This document shows, piece by piece, positions 25,660-34,689 of a stretch of 64,000 nucleotides of DNA; position 1 is the stretch's first letter; each line of letters starts with the position of its first letter. The position numbers and the translations under genes are program-made. The notes under the pieces are model-generated. The model was given only the letters and a program-made list of their open reading frames with translations, was not told the DNA's origin and searched no databases. This DNA comes from JAVJRN01 sp040218415 (lineage in GTDB: Bacteria > Bacteroidota > Bacteroidia > Cytophagales > Cyclobacteriaceae). The DNA lies in NCBI GenBank assembly GCA_040218415.1, contig JAVJRN010000080.1:248001-312000 (forward strand). The letters are read 5' to 3'.

Positions 25660-26664
25660 ATGTTTGGTGGAGAAAATGAATTGTTACTCTTTGGTGTTTT
25701 TGGTGTATTAATCATCGCCTTTCTAATCGTCGATCTTGGAGTCTTCAACAAGAAAAATCACAAAATTTCGCAAAAAGAAGCCCTTATTCAAACTCTTTTC
25801 TGGGTCTCAGTATCAGTGGTTTATGGTTTTACTATTTACTTTTATGGTGAAGGAGAAGCGGCCACTTGGGAGTTTTTCTCGGCTTATGTAACAGAAAAAG
25901 CCTTATCTATTGACAATATATTTGTCATACTTTTAATACTCAGGTACTTCAATGTCAAAGAGGAATATTATCATAATATCTTATTTTGGGGCATTCTGGG
26001 AGCGATCGTCTTTCGAGCTATTTTTATTTTCTTAGGTGCCATATTGATTACACAGTTCCACTGGATTCTTTACATATTTGGGGTTTTCCTTATTTATTCT
26101 GGTGTTAAAATATTTATGGAGGATGAAGAAATGGAAATTGAGCCTGAGAAAAATCCAATTGTCAAATGGGCCAAAAAAATATTTCCCCTTACTTCATCTG
26201 ATGGAGGCGGAAAGTTTATGATCAGGGAAAATGGTAAAAGAGTCTTTACCAGTTTGTTTCTCGTCATTCTTTTAATTGAGTCTACGGATTTAATATTTGC
26301 TGTAGATTCCATTCCTGCTGCTTTTGCCATTACACAAAACGAGTTCGTGATTTACACCTCCAATATTTTCGCTGTAATGGGTCTCAGAGCCATGTTCTTT
26401 TTATTGGCCAACGTGCTTGATAAATTTTATCTATTACAAAAAGGTTTATCTATTGTTCTCATTTTCATTGGGGTCAAAATGATGCTGGAAATGGAAATCA
26501 TTCAACAAGGACTTGGATGGGTTTTCGGCGTAGAACATGTTCATATTCCCATTTTCGCCTCATTTGGTGTGATTATGGGCGTCCTTTTCTTTTCCATTAT
26601 TTTCTCGTTGATCTTTCCGAAATCACCAGAAATGGTAGATGAAGATCATCATGCGAGTGCGTAG
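25660..26664 (+). CDS. TerC/Alx family membrane protein
   Basis: The 334-residue protein has about nine membrane helices and the TerC-family hallmark EKALSIDNIFVILLILRYF (about residues 84-102), with a second acidic motif ESTDLIFAVDSIPAAFA (about 207-223). TerC/Alx proteins are linked to manganese efflux and metallation of exported enzymes. The gene stands alone with its own upstream region of 149 bp, where I see no manganese (yybP-ykoY) riboswitch structure. The tail is acidic with a His pair (DEDHHASA). Confidence 0.9.
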   Translation: MFGGENELLLFGVFGVLIIAFLIVDLGVFNKKNHKISQKEALIQTLFWVSVSVVYGFTIYFYGEGEAATWEFFSAYVTEKALSIDNIFVILLILRYFNVKEEYYHNILFWGILGAIVFRAIFIFLGAILITQFHWILYIFGVFLIYSGVKIFMEDEEMEIEPEKNPIVKWAKKIFPLTSSDGGGKFMIRENGKRVFTSLFLVILLIESTDLIFAVDSIPAAFAITQNEFVIYTSNIFAVMGLRAMFFLLANVLDKFYLLQKGLSIVLIFIGVKMMLEMEIIQQGLGWVFGVEHVHIPIFASFGVIMGVLFFSIIFSLIFPKSPEMVDEDHHASA

Positions 26665-26852
26665 AACCTAAAATTTCCCTCTTAAGGATTGTCCTGTATA
26701 CAAATTCTCATTGCATTATTATTAGTCTAGCTATACCCTTTAAGATATTTGAAACAACCCTCACCTTATTGCTAGTGATTTGGTAAAAATTTTCAAAGGT
26801 ATCGCTTTGTTTGTTAGGTTTGAGACTGATAAATTGGCATGTCCGCTTTTAT

Positions 26853-27374
26853 CTAAAACCCAATCTTACGACCTCTCCAGCCCTGTTGCTCAACTTCTTC
26901 GACTGACTTTAATACTTTATCTCGTAGGGTAATTTTATACTCAGCGAGCGCTTTCGACACTTTCTCGTCAAAGGCTCCAATAATTTCAGCGGCCAATATG
27001 CCGGCGTTTTTTGCTCCGTCTAATGCTACCGTTGCTACGGGAATTCCCGCTGGCATTTGAAGAATAGAGAGTACCGAGTCCCAGCCATCGATAGAGTTTC
27101 GTGATTTTACAGGGACGCCAATAACAGGTAAGGTAGTGATCGACGCGACCATGCCTGGCAAATGTGCTGCTCCGCCTGCTCCGGCAATGATCGTTTTCAA
27201 CCCGCGCTTTGCCGCGTTTTCGGCATATTCAATCATTCTATGTGGCGTTCTATGAGCAGAGACGATGGTTAGTTCAAATTCAATATTCATTTCTTCTAGA
27301 AACTCTGCTGCTTCTTTCATTACGGGAAGATCAGACTGACTTCCCATGATAATACCTACCAATGGCTTGCTCAT
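26853..27374 (-). CDS. purE: N5-carboxyaminoimidazole ribonucleotide mutase
   Basis: PurE converts N5-CAIR to CAIR in purine synthesis. The 173-residue protein begins with VGIIMGSQSDLP and contains SAHRTPHRMIEYA, GAGGAAHLPGMVAS and QMPAGIPVATVA, all standard class I PurE blocks; the catalytic His lies in the AHRT segment. It overlaps the purK stop by 4 bp on the same strand, so PurK and PurE are made from one coupled transcript as expected for the two-step N5-CAIR route. Confidence 0.97.
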   Translation of the reverse strand: MSKPLVGIIMGSQSDLPVMKEAAEFLEEMNIEFELTIVSAHRTPHRMIEYAENAAKRGLKTIIAGAGGAAHLPGMVASITTLPVIGVPVKSRNSIDGWDSVLSILQMPAGIPVATVALDGAKNAGILAAEIIGAFDEKVSKALAEYKITLRDKVLKSVEEVEQQGWRGRKIGF

Positions 27375-28510
27375 GATTTTACTTTTAGTGTTTCTTTTAC
27401 TTTTCTTGCTTTCAACTTCAAAGTATCAACAGATTCTCCGAGCACCGTAATATGACCCATTTTCCGAAAAGGTTTGGTTATCTTTTTTCCATATAAGTGA
27501 ACATGTACATCTTTCATGGCCAAAAGTTCTTTCATGCCCTCATACTTGGCTTCCCCTGTAAAGCCTTCTTCGCCAAGTACATTGACCATAGCTGCAGGTG
27601 CTCTCGGACTTGTATCTCCAAGTGGCAAGTTCAAAATGGCTCGAATGTGTTGCTCAAACTGTGAAGTGACATTTGCCTCAATCGTATGATGGCCACTGTT
27701 GTGTGTTCTTGGCGCTATTTCATTGACCAAAAGCTGACCATCTTTGGTTAAAAACATTTCGACAGCAAGCAAGCCTACCATATCTATTTTTTGAATAACC
27801 TCTTTAGCCAATTCATTCGCACGATGGACAACATCCTCACTAATTTCAGCTGGCGCGAAAAGGAACTCCACCAAATTAGCCTCAGGGTGATAACTTAGCT
27901 CTACAACAGGGAAACAACTCATCTCACCGTCCGCATTTCTGGCAACTACTACACTTAGTTCTTTCTCAAAATCAACCAGTTTTTCGAGCAGCGATGGCGC
28001 ATCAAATCCTTTAGTTAAATCCTCCTTCGTACGAATCATTTGAACGCCACGGCCATCATACCCGTCTTTACCCAACTTATGTACCGCTGGTAAAAAATCA
28101 GCCTGCGATTTTAACTCTGCCAAGTTTTCTGTTAAAATAAAATCTGCCGTAGGTATTCTATTGGCTTTATAAAAGGTCTTTTGTTTACGCTTATCCTGTA
28201 TTAATGATATGACCGCAGGTTGTGGGTAAACGATCTTTCCTTGGTCAGAAAGTTTTTGCAAAGCCTCGGTATTCACCTTTTCGATCTCTATAGTAATGAC
28301 ATCTAATGGCTCACCAAAAGCCATTACATCATCGTAATTTTGCAGATCCCCTACAGTGAAATGTTCAATTAAATGGGCGCAGGGAGCATTTGCATCAGGA
28401 TCCATCATACTTATTTGTAGATTAAAATCAACTGCTGATTGTAGCATCATTCGGCCCAGCTGACCGCCTCCAAGTACCCCTATTTTTAGATCAGTAATAT
28501 CCTTCGCCAT
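27371..28510 (-). CDS. purK: 5-(carboxyamino)imidazole ribonucleotide synthase
   Basis: PurK is the ATP-grasp enzyme that makes N5-CAIR from AIR, bicarbonate and ATP. The 379-residue protein starts MAKDITDLKIGVLGGGQLGRM, with the glycine-rich loop typical of PurK. Later blocks are HKLGKDGYDGRG, LEKLVDFEKELSVVVAR, EMFLTKDGQLLVNEIAPRTHNSGH (metal-binding Glu/Asn; key residues E, N, E, R). The frame is open 15 codons upstream, but the Met at 28510 restores the usual short N-terminus. purE overlaps downstream by 4 bp. Confidence 0.96.
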   Translation of the reverse strand: MAKDITDLKIGVLGGGQLGRMMLQSAVDFNLQISMMDPDANAPCAHLIEHFTVGDLQNYDDVMAFGEPLDVITIEIEKVNTEALQKLSDQGKIVYPQPAVISLIQDKRKQKTFYKANRIPTADFILTENLAELKSQADFLPAVHKLGKDGYDGRGVQMIRTKEDLTKGFDAPSLLEKLVDFEKELSVVVARNADGEMSCFPVVELSYHPEANLVEFLFAPAEISEDVVHRANELAKEVIQKIDMVGLLAVEMFLTKDGQLLVNEIAPRTHNSGHHTIEANVTSQFEQHIRAILNLPLGDTSPRAPAAMVNVLGEEGFTGEAKYEGMKELLAMKDVHVHLYGKKITKPFRKMGHITVLGESVDTLKLKARKVKETLKVKS

Positions 28511-28584
28511 GCGGCAAAGATGATAAGAAATTTGTATTTTAAGGGAGAAGAGCAAGCAGAATACAATTATAAAAAAGTAACCGT

Positions 28585-28728
28585 ATGGCGAAGAAAGAGA
28601 GCAACCCAGAGATAGTCAGCAATACTTCAGAGAAACCAAAAGATAAAAAAAAGGAAAAGTTAGAGGAACCTGAGACGAATGGTTTACCTAATATGGATTT
28701 CAAAAAACTTCTTGGCTGTGGGGGCTGA
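28585..28728 (+). CDS. 47-residue peptide ending in GCGG
   Basis: An ATG at 28585 opens 47 codons ending with TGA directly against the stop of murF-alr (convergent, no gap). The product starts MAKKESNPEIV, is very rich in Lys and Glu in the middle, and ends NMDFKKLLGCGG. I recall similar small Cytophagales proteins ending in DFKKxLGCGG, but I cannot check. It lies divergent to purK with about 75 bp between. The low-complexity charged middle argues for caution, yet the conserved-looking tail and position support a real gene. Function is unknown. Confidence 0.5.
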   Translation: MAKKESNPEIVSNTSEKPKDKKKEKLEEPETNGLPNMDFKKLLGCGG

Positions 28729-31140
28729 TCACTCTGATATGTAAACTCGCTTTACTCGCTGATTCACATTTGTTAATATCTCATAGGGTATCGTTGCAGC
28801 CCATGTTGCCAAGTCCTGAATGGTCGGGTTTTTTCCAAAAACCACGACTTCATCTCCTTCTCGCACGGGTAAATCAGTAACGTCGAGAATGGTCATATCC
28901 ATGCATACATTACCAATGGTTCTTGCTTCTTGACCACCAATAGTCATAAAAGCGCGCCCATTGCCAAAAGCTCGACTGTAACCATCCGCATAACCGATGG
29001 ACACGGTGGCTATAACACCATCTTTTTCCATTCGCCCATTTCGACCATAGCCAATACTTTCTCCGGCTTGGACTTCTCTTACCTGAGAGACAAATGTTTT
29101 TAGTTCGCTAATCGGCCTTAGACCTTGCAAGGTGCTGCTGGCATCAAAGCCATAAAGACCAATACCTAATCTCACCATGTCAAACTGTGATGCGGGCCAC
29201 CTCAGAATTCCTGCAGAATTCAGACAGTGCTTCATTGGTGCATAACCCAATTTTTGAACTGCCTGCTCATAGGCCAAATTGAAGACATTGAGCTGGTTTT
29301 GGGAGAACTCGTCTTCCTTTGGGTCGTCCGATGAAGACAAATGTGTAAAAACGCCAGAAACGATTAATTTTGATCGATTAACAATATAATCTAATATTTT
29401 TGGCAACTCCTCCATCCGGAATCCCAACCGATTCATGCCTGTTTCAATCTTCAAGTGAAATTTCGGTGGATTGTCCAATTCGTTCAGTGCATGTAACAAC
29501 TTCCAATTATATACTTCGGGCTCAATATTGAAGTCTTGAATGAGGCTCAGCTGGCTCCAATCCGGATTAAGTACCATAATGGGTGTTTTGATGCCATTAG
29601 ACCTAAGTTCTAGTGCTTCGTCGATATATGCCACACCCAAGTAATCTACTTTTTGGTATTCGAGCAATTTTCCTATTTCATTGAGTCCTCCTCCATAAGC
29701 CATGGCTTTCACCATTACCATAAGTTTTGTCTTCGGGTTAAGCTTGGTTTTATAAATATTTAAGTTGTGAATCAAAGACTCGAAATTGACTTCCAAAATG
29801 GTGCCGTGACTCTTCTCTTCTAGTACAGATACAATTCTTTCAAAATGAAATACTCGTGCACCTTTAACAAGTACCATTTCATCTCCGAAATAGGGCTTTT
29901 CTCTTAAAAAATGTTCCGTTGATTCGAATTTGAGGACTTCAACCTTCTCCAAATTGAGGTATCGACTGATCTCCTTTCCAATGACTATGATGCGGTTAAC
30001 CTGACCATTCTGGATGGTTGATTTGACCTTTTGATATACCTGCTCATGGTCATCCCCTGATTGTAGAAAGTCTGATAAAATAATGGTGGTGCGTGACTTC
30101 TGGCGCTGTTGTTCTAGATATTCTAATGCAATCTTTAACCCACTGATATCATTATTGTAGGTGTCATCGAGCAGATATACGTTGTTTTTGCCTCGTTTTA
30201 GTTCCAAACGCATCGCCACTGGCTTTAAGTGATCGATACCAGATTGGATATCCTTTGAAGATAAACCTAGCTCATTGGCCGCTACAATGACATGAATCAA
30301 GTTTTCCAAATAAAACCCTGAATATGGCTTTATTCGAAAGATAAGTGTCTTTTCTCCCTGGCTAAATGAGAGCTCGTCTCCTTTTTGATAAAAATAATAG
30401 TTCGCTTCTGGATTATTTAAGCTCCAAGAAACTGTGTCATTTTTGTATTGATGCGCTATTTCGTGATGAAGTATCTCATGATCTAGACAGTAAATTATTT
30501 TCTTTGCTCCGCTAAATAAGCTGAGCTTTTCCTGAATTTTGGCCTGTTGGTTTTTGAAGCCGTCATCATGCGCGCTACCAATATTGGTGAAAATACCTAT
30601 GGTTGGTTTGATGATTTTTTCCAATTTTTCCATTTCTCCCATTTCCGAGATTCCCGCTTCGAAAATGGCCAGCTCATGATGCTCATTCATCGCCCACACG
30701 GACAAGGGAACGCCGACTTGTGAATTATAACTTTTGGGACTTTTTACAAGATTGAACTTGACGCTCAACATGGTCGAAAGCCATTCTTTGATGATCGTTT
30801 TTCCATTGCTGCCGGTAATGCCGATAACAGGATAATCAAAAGTATGCCTGTGCGCAGCGGACAATTTTTGCAATGCGTACAGTACGTTTTTGACGACTAA
30901 AAAATTAGCAGAAAAATTGGTAGGCTTATCTGAAACTACAAAATGGCGAACCCCTTTTTCAAAAGCTTCTTCAATAAATTGATGGCCATCTCTGTTTGGG
31001 CCAGATAGCGCAAAAAAAAGCTCATGATCCACGCCAATTACTTTCCGAGAATCAATACTTAGAATGGAAATATCCTCCTCTGCGCCTGTGTATTCTGCGC
31101 CAATAACTTTAGCTATATCACTGATTCTCATTTTAGGCAA
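28729..31140 (-). CDS. bifunctional UDP-MurNAc-tripeptide:D-Ala-D-Ala ligase / alanine racemase
   Basis: An 803-residue fusion. The N-terminal half (about residues 1-440) is MurF, with the ATP-binding loop ITGSNGKTIIKEWL and the family blocks SPKSYNSQVGVPLS and YLLDDTYNNDISGL. The C-terminal half (about 445-803) is a PLP alanine racemase: VMVKAMAYGGG holds the PLP Lys, GMNRLGFRMEEL and FTHLSSSDDP follow, and SIGYGRNGRME has the catalytic Tyr. The fusion couples D-Ala production to D-Ala-D-Ala ligation in peptidoglycan synthesis and is common in Bacteroidota. It ends against the stop of a convergent small gene. Confidence 0.95.
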   Translation of the reverse strand: MPKMRISDIAKVIGAEYTGAEEDISILSIDSRKVIGVDHELFFALSGPNRDGHQFIEEAFEKGVRHFVVSDKPTNFSANFLVVKNVLYALQKLSAAHRHTFDYPVIGITGSNGKTIIKEWLSTMLSVKFNLVKSPKSYNSQVGVPLSVWAMNEHHELAIFEAGISEMGEMEKLEKIIKPTIGIFTNIGSAHDDGFKNQQAKIQEKLSLFSGAKKIIYCLDHEILHHEIAHQYKNDTVSWSLNNPEANYYFYQKGDELSFSQGEKTLIFRIKPYSGFYLENLIHVIVAANELGLSSKDIQSGIDHLKPVAMRLELKRGKNNVYLLDDTYNNDISGLKIALEYLEQQRQKSRTTIILSDFLQSGDDHEQVYQKVKSTIQNGQVNRIIVIGKEISRYLNLEKVEVLKFESTEHFLREKPYFGDEMVLVKGARVFHFERIVSVLEEKSHGTILEVNFESLIHNLNIYKTKLNPKTKLMVMVKAMAYGGGLNEIGKLLEYQKVDYLGVAYIDEALELRSNGIKTPIMVLNPDWSQLSLIQDFNIEPEVYNWKLLHALNELDNPPKFHLKIETGMNRLGFRMEELPKILDYIVNRSKLIVSGVFTHLSSSDDPKEDEFSQNQLNVFNLAYEQAVQKLGYAPMKHCLNSAGILRWPASQFDMVRLGIGLYGFDASSTLQGLRPISELKTFVSQVREVQAGESIGYGRNGRMEKDGVIATVSIGYADGYSRAFGNGRAFMTIGGQEARTIGNVCMDMTILDVTDLPVREGDEVVVFGKNPTIQDLATWAATIPYEILTNVNQRVKRVYISE

Positions 31141-31306
31141 ATTACAAATTATGTCAGACTCTCCACTTGAGATAGAAAAAATTCAGCTGACGACAATACT
31201 GGTCGTTGGTTGAGATGAGCTCAATTATCCCTTCTGTCAACGAAATATAGTTTTCTGATTTTTATTAGAGGAAATGTCAGGCTTCTCCGCTCGGTTGTGT
31301 GTTTGC

Positions 31307-32146
31307 CTAAATCAAATATTCCATTTCATATTGATCCAACTCGTTTTCAAACCCTAAGGCTTCAAGTGCTGCGATGGTTTCTTGCTCATTTTCAGGAATA
31401 TTTAATATTGTTAAAGGTCTTGCGCTAGTTAGTTCTGCATGACGCAATAGTGCCCGAGCCACTTTTTTACCTCTATGTTTATTATCTACCGCAATTTGAC
31501 TTATTCGTCCCACATGAGGTTGGTAAATAATGTAACCTGCTAATTCATGTTGAATATATGCTTCAAAAAGTAGCTCGTTGGACAGGTTAAAGGGCAATTG
31601 GTTATCGCTATCGATAAAGGATGTTTCAAAGTCTTTGAATCCCTTATATTCTGCCTTTAAGGTCTTTGCCTTTTTAAGTAAAACTGTTGGAACGGGTGGA
31701 GTATAAGTCTTTTTCTTTTTGAAGCTTTTCAAAGTCCGGATGTACCCAAAGTCGAGGCGCTCATATAATTTGATCGCATATTGGTTGGTAGAAATCACTT
31801 CTAGTAATATTCTATTTGCTCCTGCCATACTTAGCTCCTCCATACTTTGATCAAAAAGGAAATCAATAATGCCCTTTCCTCGATAAGGAGGCATCACCCC
31901 TGTGCCTCCGTTGTAGGCGGTCATCTTTCCCTGATAGTTGTTGATCGTATATAAAATAAAACCAATAATATCGTCTCCATTCTTATAGGCAATAGACCGT
32001 GCAGTGTCCAAGTTGAGTTTGGTAAGACGAATACGAAACTCTTCTGGCGTAGGTCTGAATTTTACGGGATAATCCGCATAAACTCCAACAAAAGCATCAT
32101 ACAATTGACTTACCGTCCAAGAATGAGTTATTGTTTTTTCTTGCAT
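31307..32146 (-). CDS. GNAT N-acetyltransferase with two GNAT domains
   Basis: The 279-residue protein has two acetyl-CoA-binding domains. The first (about residues 1-150) has the pyrophosphate loop MPPYRGKGIIDFLFDQSM; the second (about 160-279) has QIAVDNKHRGKKVARALLRH. Both keep the R/Q-x-x-G-x-G/A pattern. Two-domain GNATs often carry one active and one partner domain; the substrate is unknown. It is a single gene between murF-alr and the universal stress gene, each separated by 50-170 bp. Confidence 0.8.
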   Translation of the reverse strand: MQEKTITHSWTVSQLYDAFVGVYADYPVKFRPTPEEFRIRLTKLNLDTARSIAYKNGDDIIGFILYTINNYQGKMTAYNGGTGVMPPYRGKGIIDFLFDQSMEELSMAGANRILLEVISTNQYAIKLYERLDFGYIRTLKSFKKKKTYTPPVPTVLLKKAKTLKAEYKGFKDFETSFIDSDNQLPFNLSNELLFEAYIQHELAGYIIYQPHVGRISQIAVDNKHRGKKVARALLRHAELTSARPLTILNIPENEQETIAALEALGFENELDQYEMEYLI

Positions 32147-32197
32147 CGCAATAAGATCAAAGTTTCCTCAACTTTGATCTACTTTATGTGCCGTTGA

Positions 32198-33031
32198 TTA
32201 TTCGTGAAAGCTCAAAAGGGGAATACTTGTCTCAACAGCTATTGCCTTGGTGATAGATTTTCTGAACAACTTTTCCAAAAATGATCTTTCTCGCGGAATC
32301 ATTACGAGGATGTCAAGCTCATGTGCTTCAATGAAATTTTTGATCCCCTCCTTTACAGACCCTGACTCCACTGTTCGACAGCTGGCATTTTCTTTATCAA
32401 AATAGCTGAGTAATTCTTCCATCTGCTTTTGCTCCTTTTCTGACAATTCGTCTGGGTGCTTCGCAACGCTGAATATTAAGACTTCCGCATGGTAATTCTT
32501 CGTAAAATCACTGATGAATTTGAGTGTTTTGCTATTTTTTATTTCTCCCAAGTCTGCAGCAAATCCAATTTTACTAGGATTAAAAGAAGTAACATTTTCG
32601 GGAATAACTAGGACAGGGACGGTTGCCGCTTCAATTACGTCAGAGGCTCTTGTTCCTAATAATGCCTCCATTCCGTCATGCTCGGCGCGTGTGCCCATCA
32701 CAATAAGGTCAATATCCTTATTTTTCGACTCGGTGTAAATCGCGTCTGTGAGGTAGGAAATAAATCTTTCGGCTTCATGTGGCACCTCTTGTAGCTCTAC
32801 CATTTCAGATTCTAGTTCTTTAAATGATTCTTTTACCTGAGTTTCATAATCAACGATGATGGCATCAATGAGCGTTCCTCCTGTAAAATCTGGATGTGGC
32901 GTATGCACATGAACCGCATTGATCATATGTATTTTGGCTTTGGTAGCTTTTGCGATATCTATCGCAACCAAGAGCGCATTTTTCGAACATTTCGAAAAAT
33001 CGATAGGCACTAGAATATTATTAATTTCCAT
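32198..33031 (-). CDS. universal stress protein, tandem domains
   Basis: The 277-residue protein contains two UspA domains. Domain one (about residues 1-145) starts ILVPIDFSKCSKNALLVA and has the ATP-binding-like block GTRAEHDGMEALLGTRAS. Domain two (about 150-277) is degenerate in its nucleotide loop (MIPRERSFLEKLFRKS). USPs bind nucleotides and respond to stress; the target here is unknown. It lies in a minus-strand run after an apparently broken small gene and the HD-PycTM gene, so the three may share a transcript. The region between them is AT-rich. Confidence 0.85.
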   Translation of the reverse strand: MEINNILVPIDFSKCSKNALLVAIDIAKATKAKIHMINAVHVHTPHPDFTGGTLIDAIIVDYETQVKESFKELESEMVELQEVPHEAERFISYLTDAIYTESKNKDIDLIVMGTRAEHDGMEALLGTRASDVIEAATVPVLVIPENVTSFNPSKIGFAADLGEIKNSKTLKFISDFTKNYHAEVLIFSVAKHPDELSEKEQKQMEELLSYFDKENASCRTVESGSVKEGIKNFIEAHELDILVMIPRERSFLEKLFRKSITKAIAVETSIPLLSFHE

Positions 33032-33163
33032 GGGTTCTTTCTATTAAGATTAAAAAGTAAGCTGGTTCTATAGGGCGCCAGCTCAAATGTTTTTTGAATA
33101 ATCTAAAATTAAAAGGAATTTAACATTTATCCCAATAGGTTTATCGCGTGATAGATATGACTT

Positions 33164-33351
33164 TTATCCGCTATTAGCGTTTTTATCGGCTATGTCTTTT
33201 TCCTTAGCATCAGCCAATGCACCCAATAATGATTTGAAAATTTATTATTTGTTGTTTGATATTAGTTTCAATGTCCTCGATAGGTTGAAACTTTCACATA
33301 TTCTTTTTGGAGAGAAAAATAGTCGCGATTCTCCTGATTCGTTTGATCCAT
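33164..33351 (-). pseudogene. small gene disrupted by two +1 insertions (or sequencing errors)
   Basis: Minus-strand reading from an ATG at 33351 gives MDQTNQENRDYFSLQKEYV and then meets a stop in that frame. If one base is removed from the AAA run at 33292-33294 and one from the AAAA run at 33237-33240 (plus-strand coordinates; runs of T and A), the reading continues as one 61-residue product: KFQPIEDIETNIKQQIINF, then KSLLGALADAKEKDIADKN and NSG, ending at the stop at 33164-33166. The three pieces abut in order, show GNN-biased codons and read as a helical charged protein. Both lesions are in homopolymers, so assembly error is as likely as gene decay. Confidence 0.45.
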
Positions 33352-33387
33352 TCGGAACCTAAAAACAGAACTAAAATTATTTAAGAA

Positions 33388-34617
33388 CTAATAGGGACTC
33401 GGAGCTGCAAAAAACTGCTGTGCTATTAAAAACGCAATGACCGAAATCACCAAGCCAAACATAAATATGGTGTAGGCAATTCTGAGCATGCGATACTTTT
33501 TACCCAATACCACTCCCAAGTAATAAATATCACGAATAAGTGAAGTGTATAAGTAATCAGCGTCTTTCATCATTTCTTTCATTCCCCACTCATAGTCTTC
33601 ACGCTTCATTTTATGAAAATTCCCAAAGAAAAGCAGGTTTGTTTTTTTACTCATGATCTCCTCCTCGGTAAAAACTCCTTTAGAAACATTCGGTCGGGTA
33701 GCAAGAATTGCAAAGACAATAGTCGCTAAACATACAGTAGTCATGATCAACGCAGGAATTGTCAAATGAGGATACTCTTCCAGTTTTCTGATTAAAACAG
33801 AAACAATCACTGATAAAATGATGGAGTTCACCGATATCATGATATTGGCTTTGTTATCGGCCATTCCACTGAGATCAAGATGATTTTTGGAAGTCAGACG
33901 AAACATGGTTTCTACGCCTCGGGCAGGAGAAGTATCCTTCGCCTTTTTTAGTTTCTCCTTTAACTTTTCTATTTGATCTTCAAGTTGTACTACCTGCTGC
34001 ATTTCTTGTTTTTTCATGGCCTTTAATCTTTTCTTGACCTTTTGGAGGTTTATATCTTGTAATGGTCCGTATTTCTTTTTGGCATATGCTGTAAAGTACT
34101 CATGATCTTTGATGAACTTCTTATTCATGTCCATCCATTGTTGTTCACTTATTTTATTTCCCGTCGTTTTCTCTAGCTCCTCATGTAATAAAGTTGCCTT
34201 ATTGAAATAATTATCGGTAGCTAGATGAAGCAAATCTGCATCACAGATAATTTCTTCCAGTTTCGATTTTGGGGATTGGGGCATTTGTGTTGCCAAAATA
34301 CAATCCGCCACTAAAGCAGCTTTGGTTTGATCAAAGTCTCTTTTTTCTAAAAAGTCTAGCGCGATTTGAGCACTTACTTTTTCATGATTTTTAATGACAT
34401 CCCGATATCCAATGTCATGAAACCATGCCGCCAACGCCAATATTTCCAGCTCTTCACTAGAGAGCCCTGAATGCTCTCCTATTTCATAACAGGCTTTTAC
34501 CACGTCCTGCGTATGCTTGGTGGTATGATACTTAATATTCTCTGGAATCTTGTTTTCGAGAATCTCTAAAGCGAAATGTTGTACTTCATCAAGTAATTTT
34601 GAATCTTCCTTTGACAT
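33388..34617 (-). CDS. HD phosphohydrolase fused to a PycTM-like membrane effector domain
   Basis: The 409-residue protein has an N-terminal HD domain (about residues 25-200) with H35, the H67-D68 pair in AAWFHDIGYRD and a later ICDADLLHLA block, the four-ligand pattern of HD phosphodiesterases. A coiled linker (about 205-235, KQEMQQVVQLEDQIEKLKEKL) leads to a C-terminal domain with the GMADNKANIMISVNSIIL signature and three membrane helices (about 260-400). The C-terminal part resembles PycTM, the membrane effector of Pycsar antiphage systems. No nucleotide cyclase lies nearby. ATG 34617 follows an alternative TTG one codon upstream. Confidence 0.75.
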   Translation of the reverse strand: MSKEDSKLLDEVQHFALEILENKIPENIKYHTTKHTQDVVKACYEIGEHSGLSSEELEILALAAWFHDIGYRDVIKNHEKVSAQIALDFLEKRDFDQTKAALVADCILATQMPQSPKSKLEEIICDADLLHLATDNYFNKATLLHEELEKTTGNKISEQQWMDMNKKFIKDHEYFTAYAKKKYGPLQDINLQKVKKRLKAMKKQEMQQVVQLEDQIEKLKEKLKKAKDTSPARGVETMFRLTSKNHLDLSGMADNKANIMISVNSIILSVIVSVLIRKLEEYPHLTIPALIMTTVCLATIVFAILATRPNVSKGVFTEEEIMSKKTNLLFFGNFHKMKREDYEWGMKEMMKDADYLYTSLIRDIYYLGVVLGKKYRMLRIAYTIFMFGLVISVIAFLIAQQFFAAPSPY

Positions 34618-34689
34618 CAACAGTTAGTATTGTCTCCCAATATATTTTAAATTGTTAAATAATCATACTCTTAAAGCTTAAAGCAAACT

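Noticed and set aside
31151..31213. 20-codon plus-strand frame beside murF-alr (starts MSDSPLEIEK)
   Set aside because: Too short, no continuation in other frames with clear coding bias; possibly a relic, but not supportable.
33060..33083. AGCTGG/CCAGCT hairpin upstream of the universal stress gene
   Set aside because: Six-base arms and a long loop; no gene ends there on the plus strand for a terminator, and regulatory meaning cannot be shown.
33192..33362. 56-residue plus-strand open frame upstream of the universal stress gene
   Set aside because: It is antisense to the apparently broken small gene at 33164-33351, has poor composition and no family resemblance.
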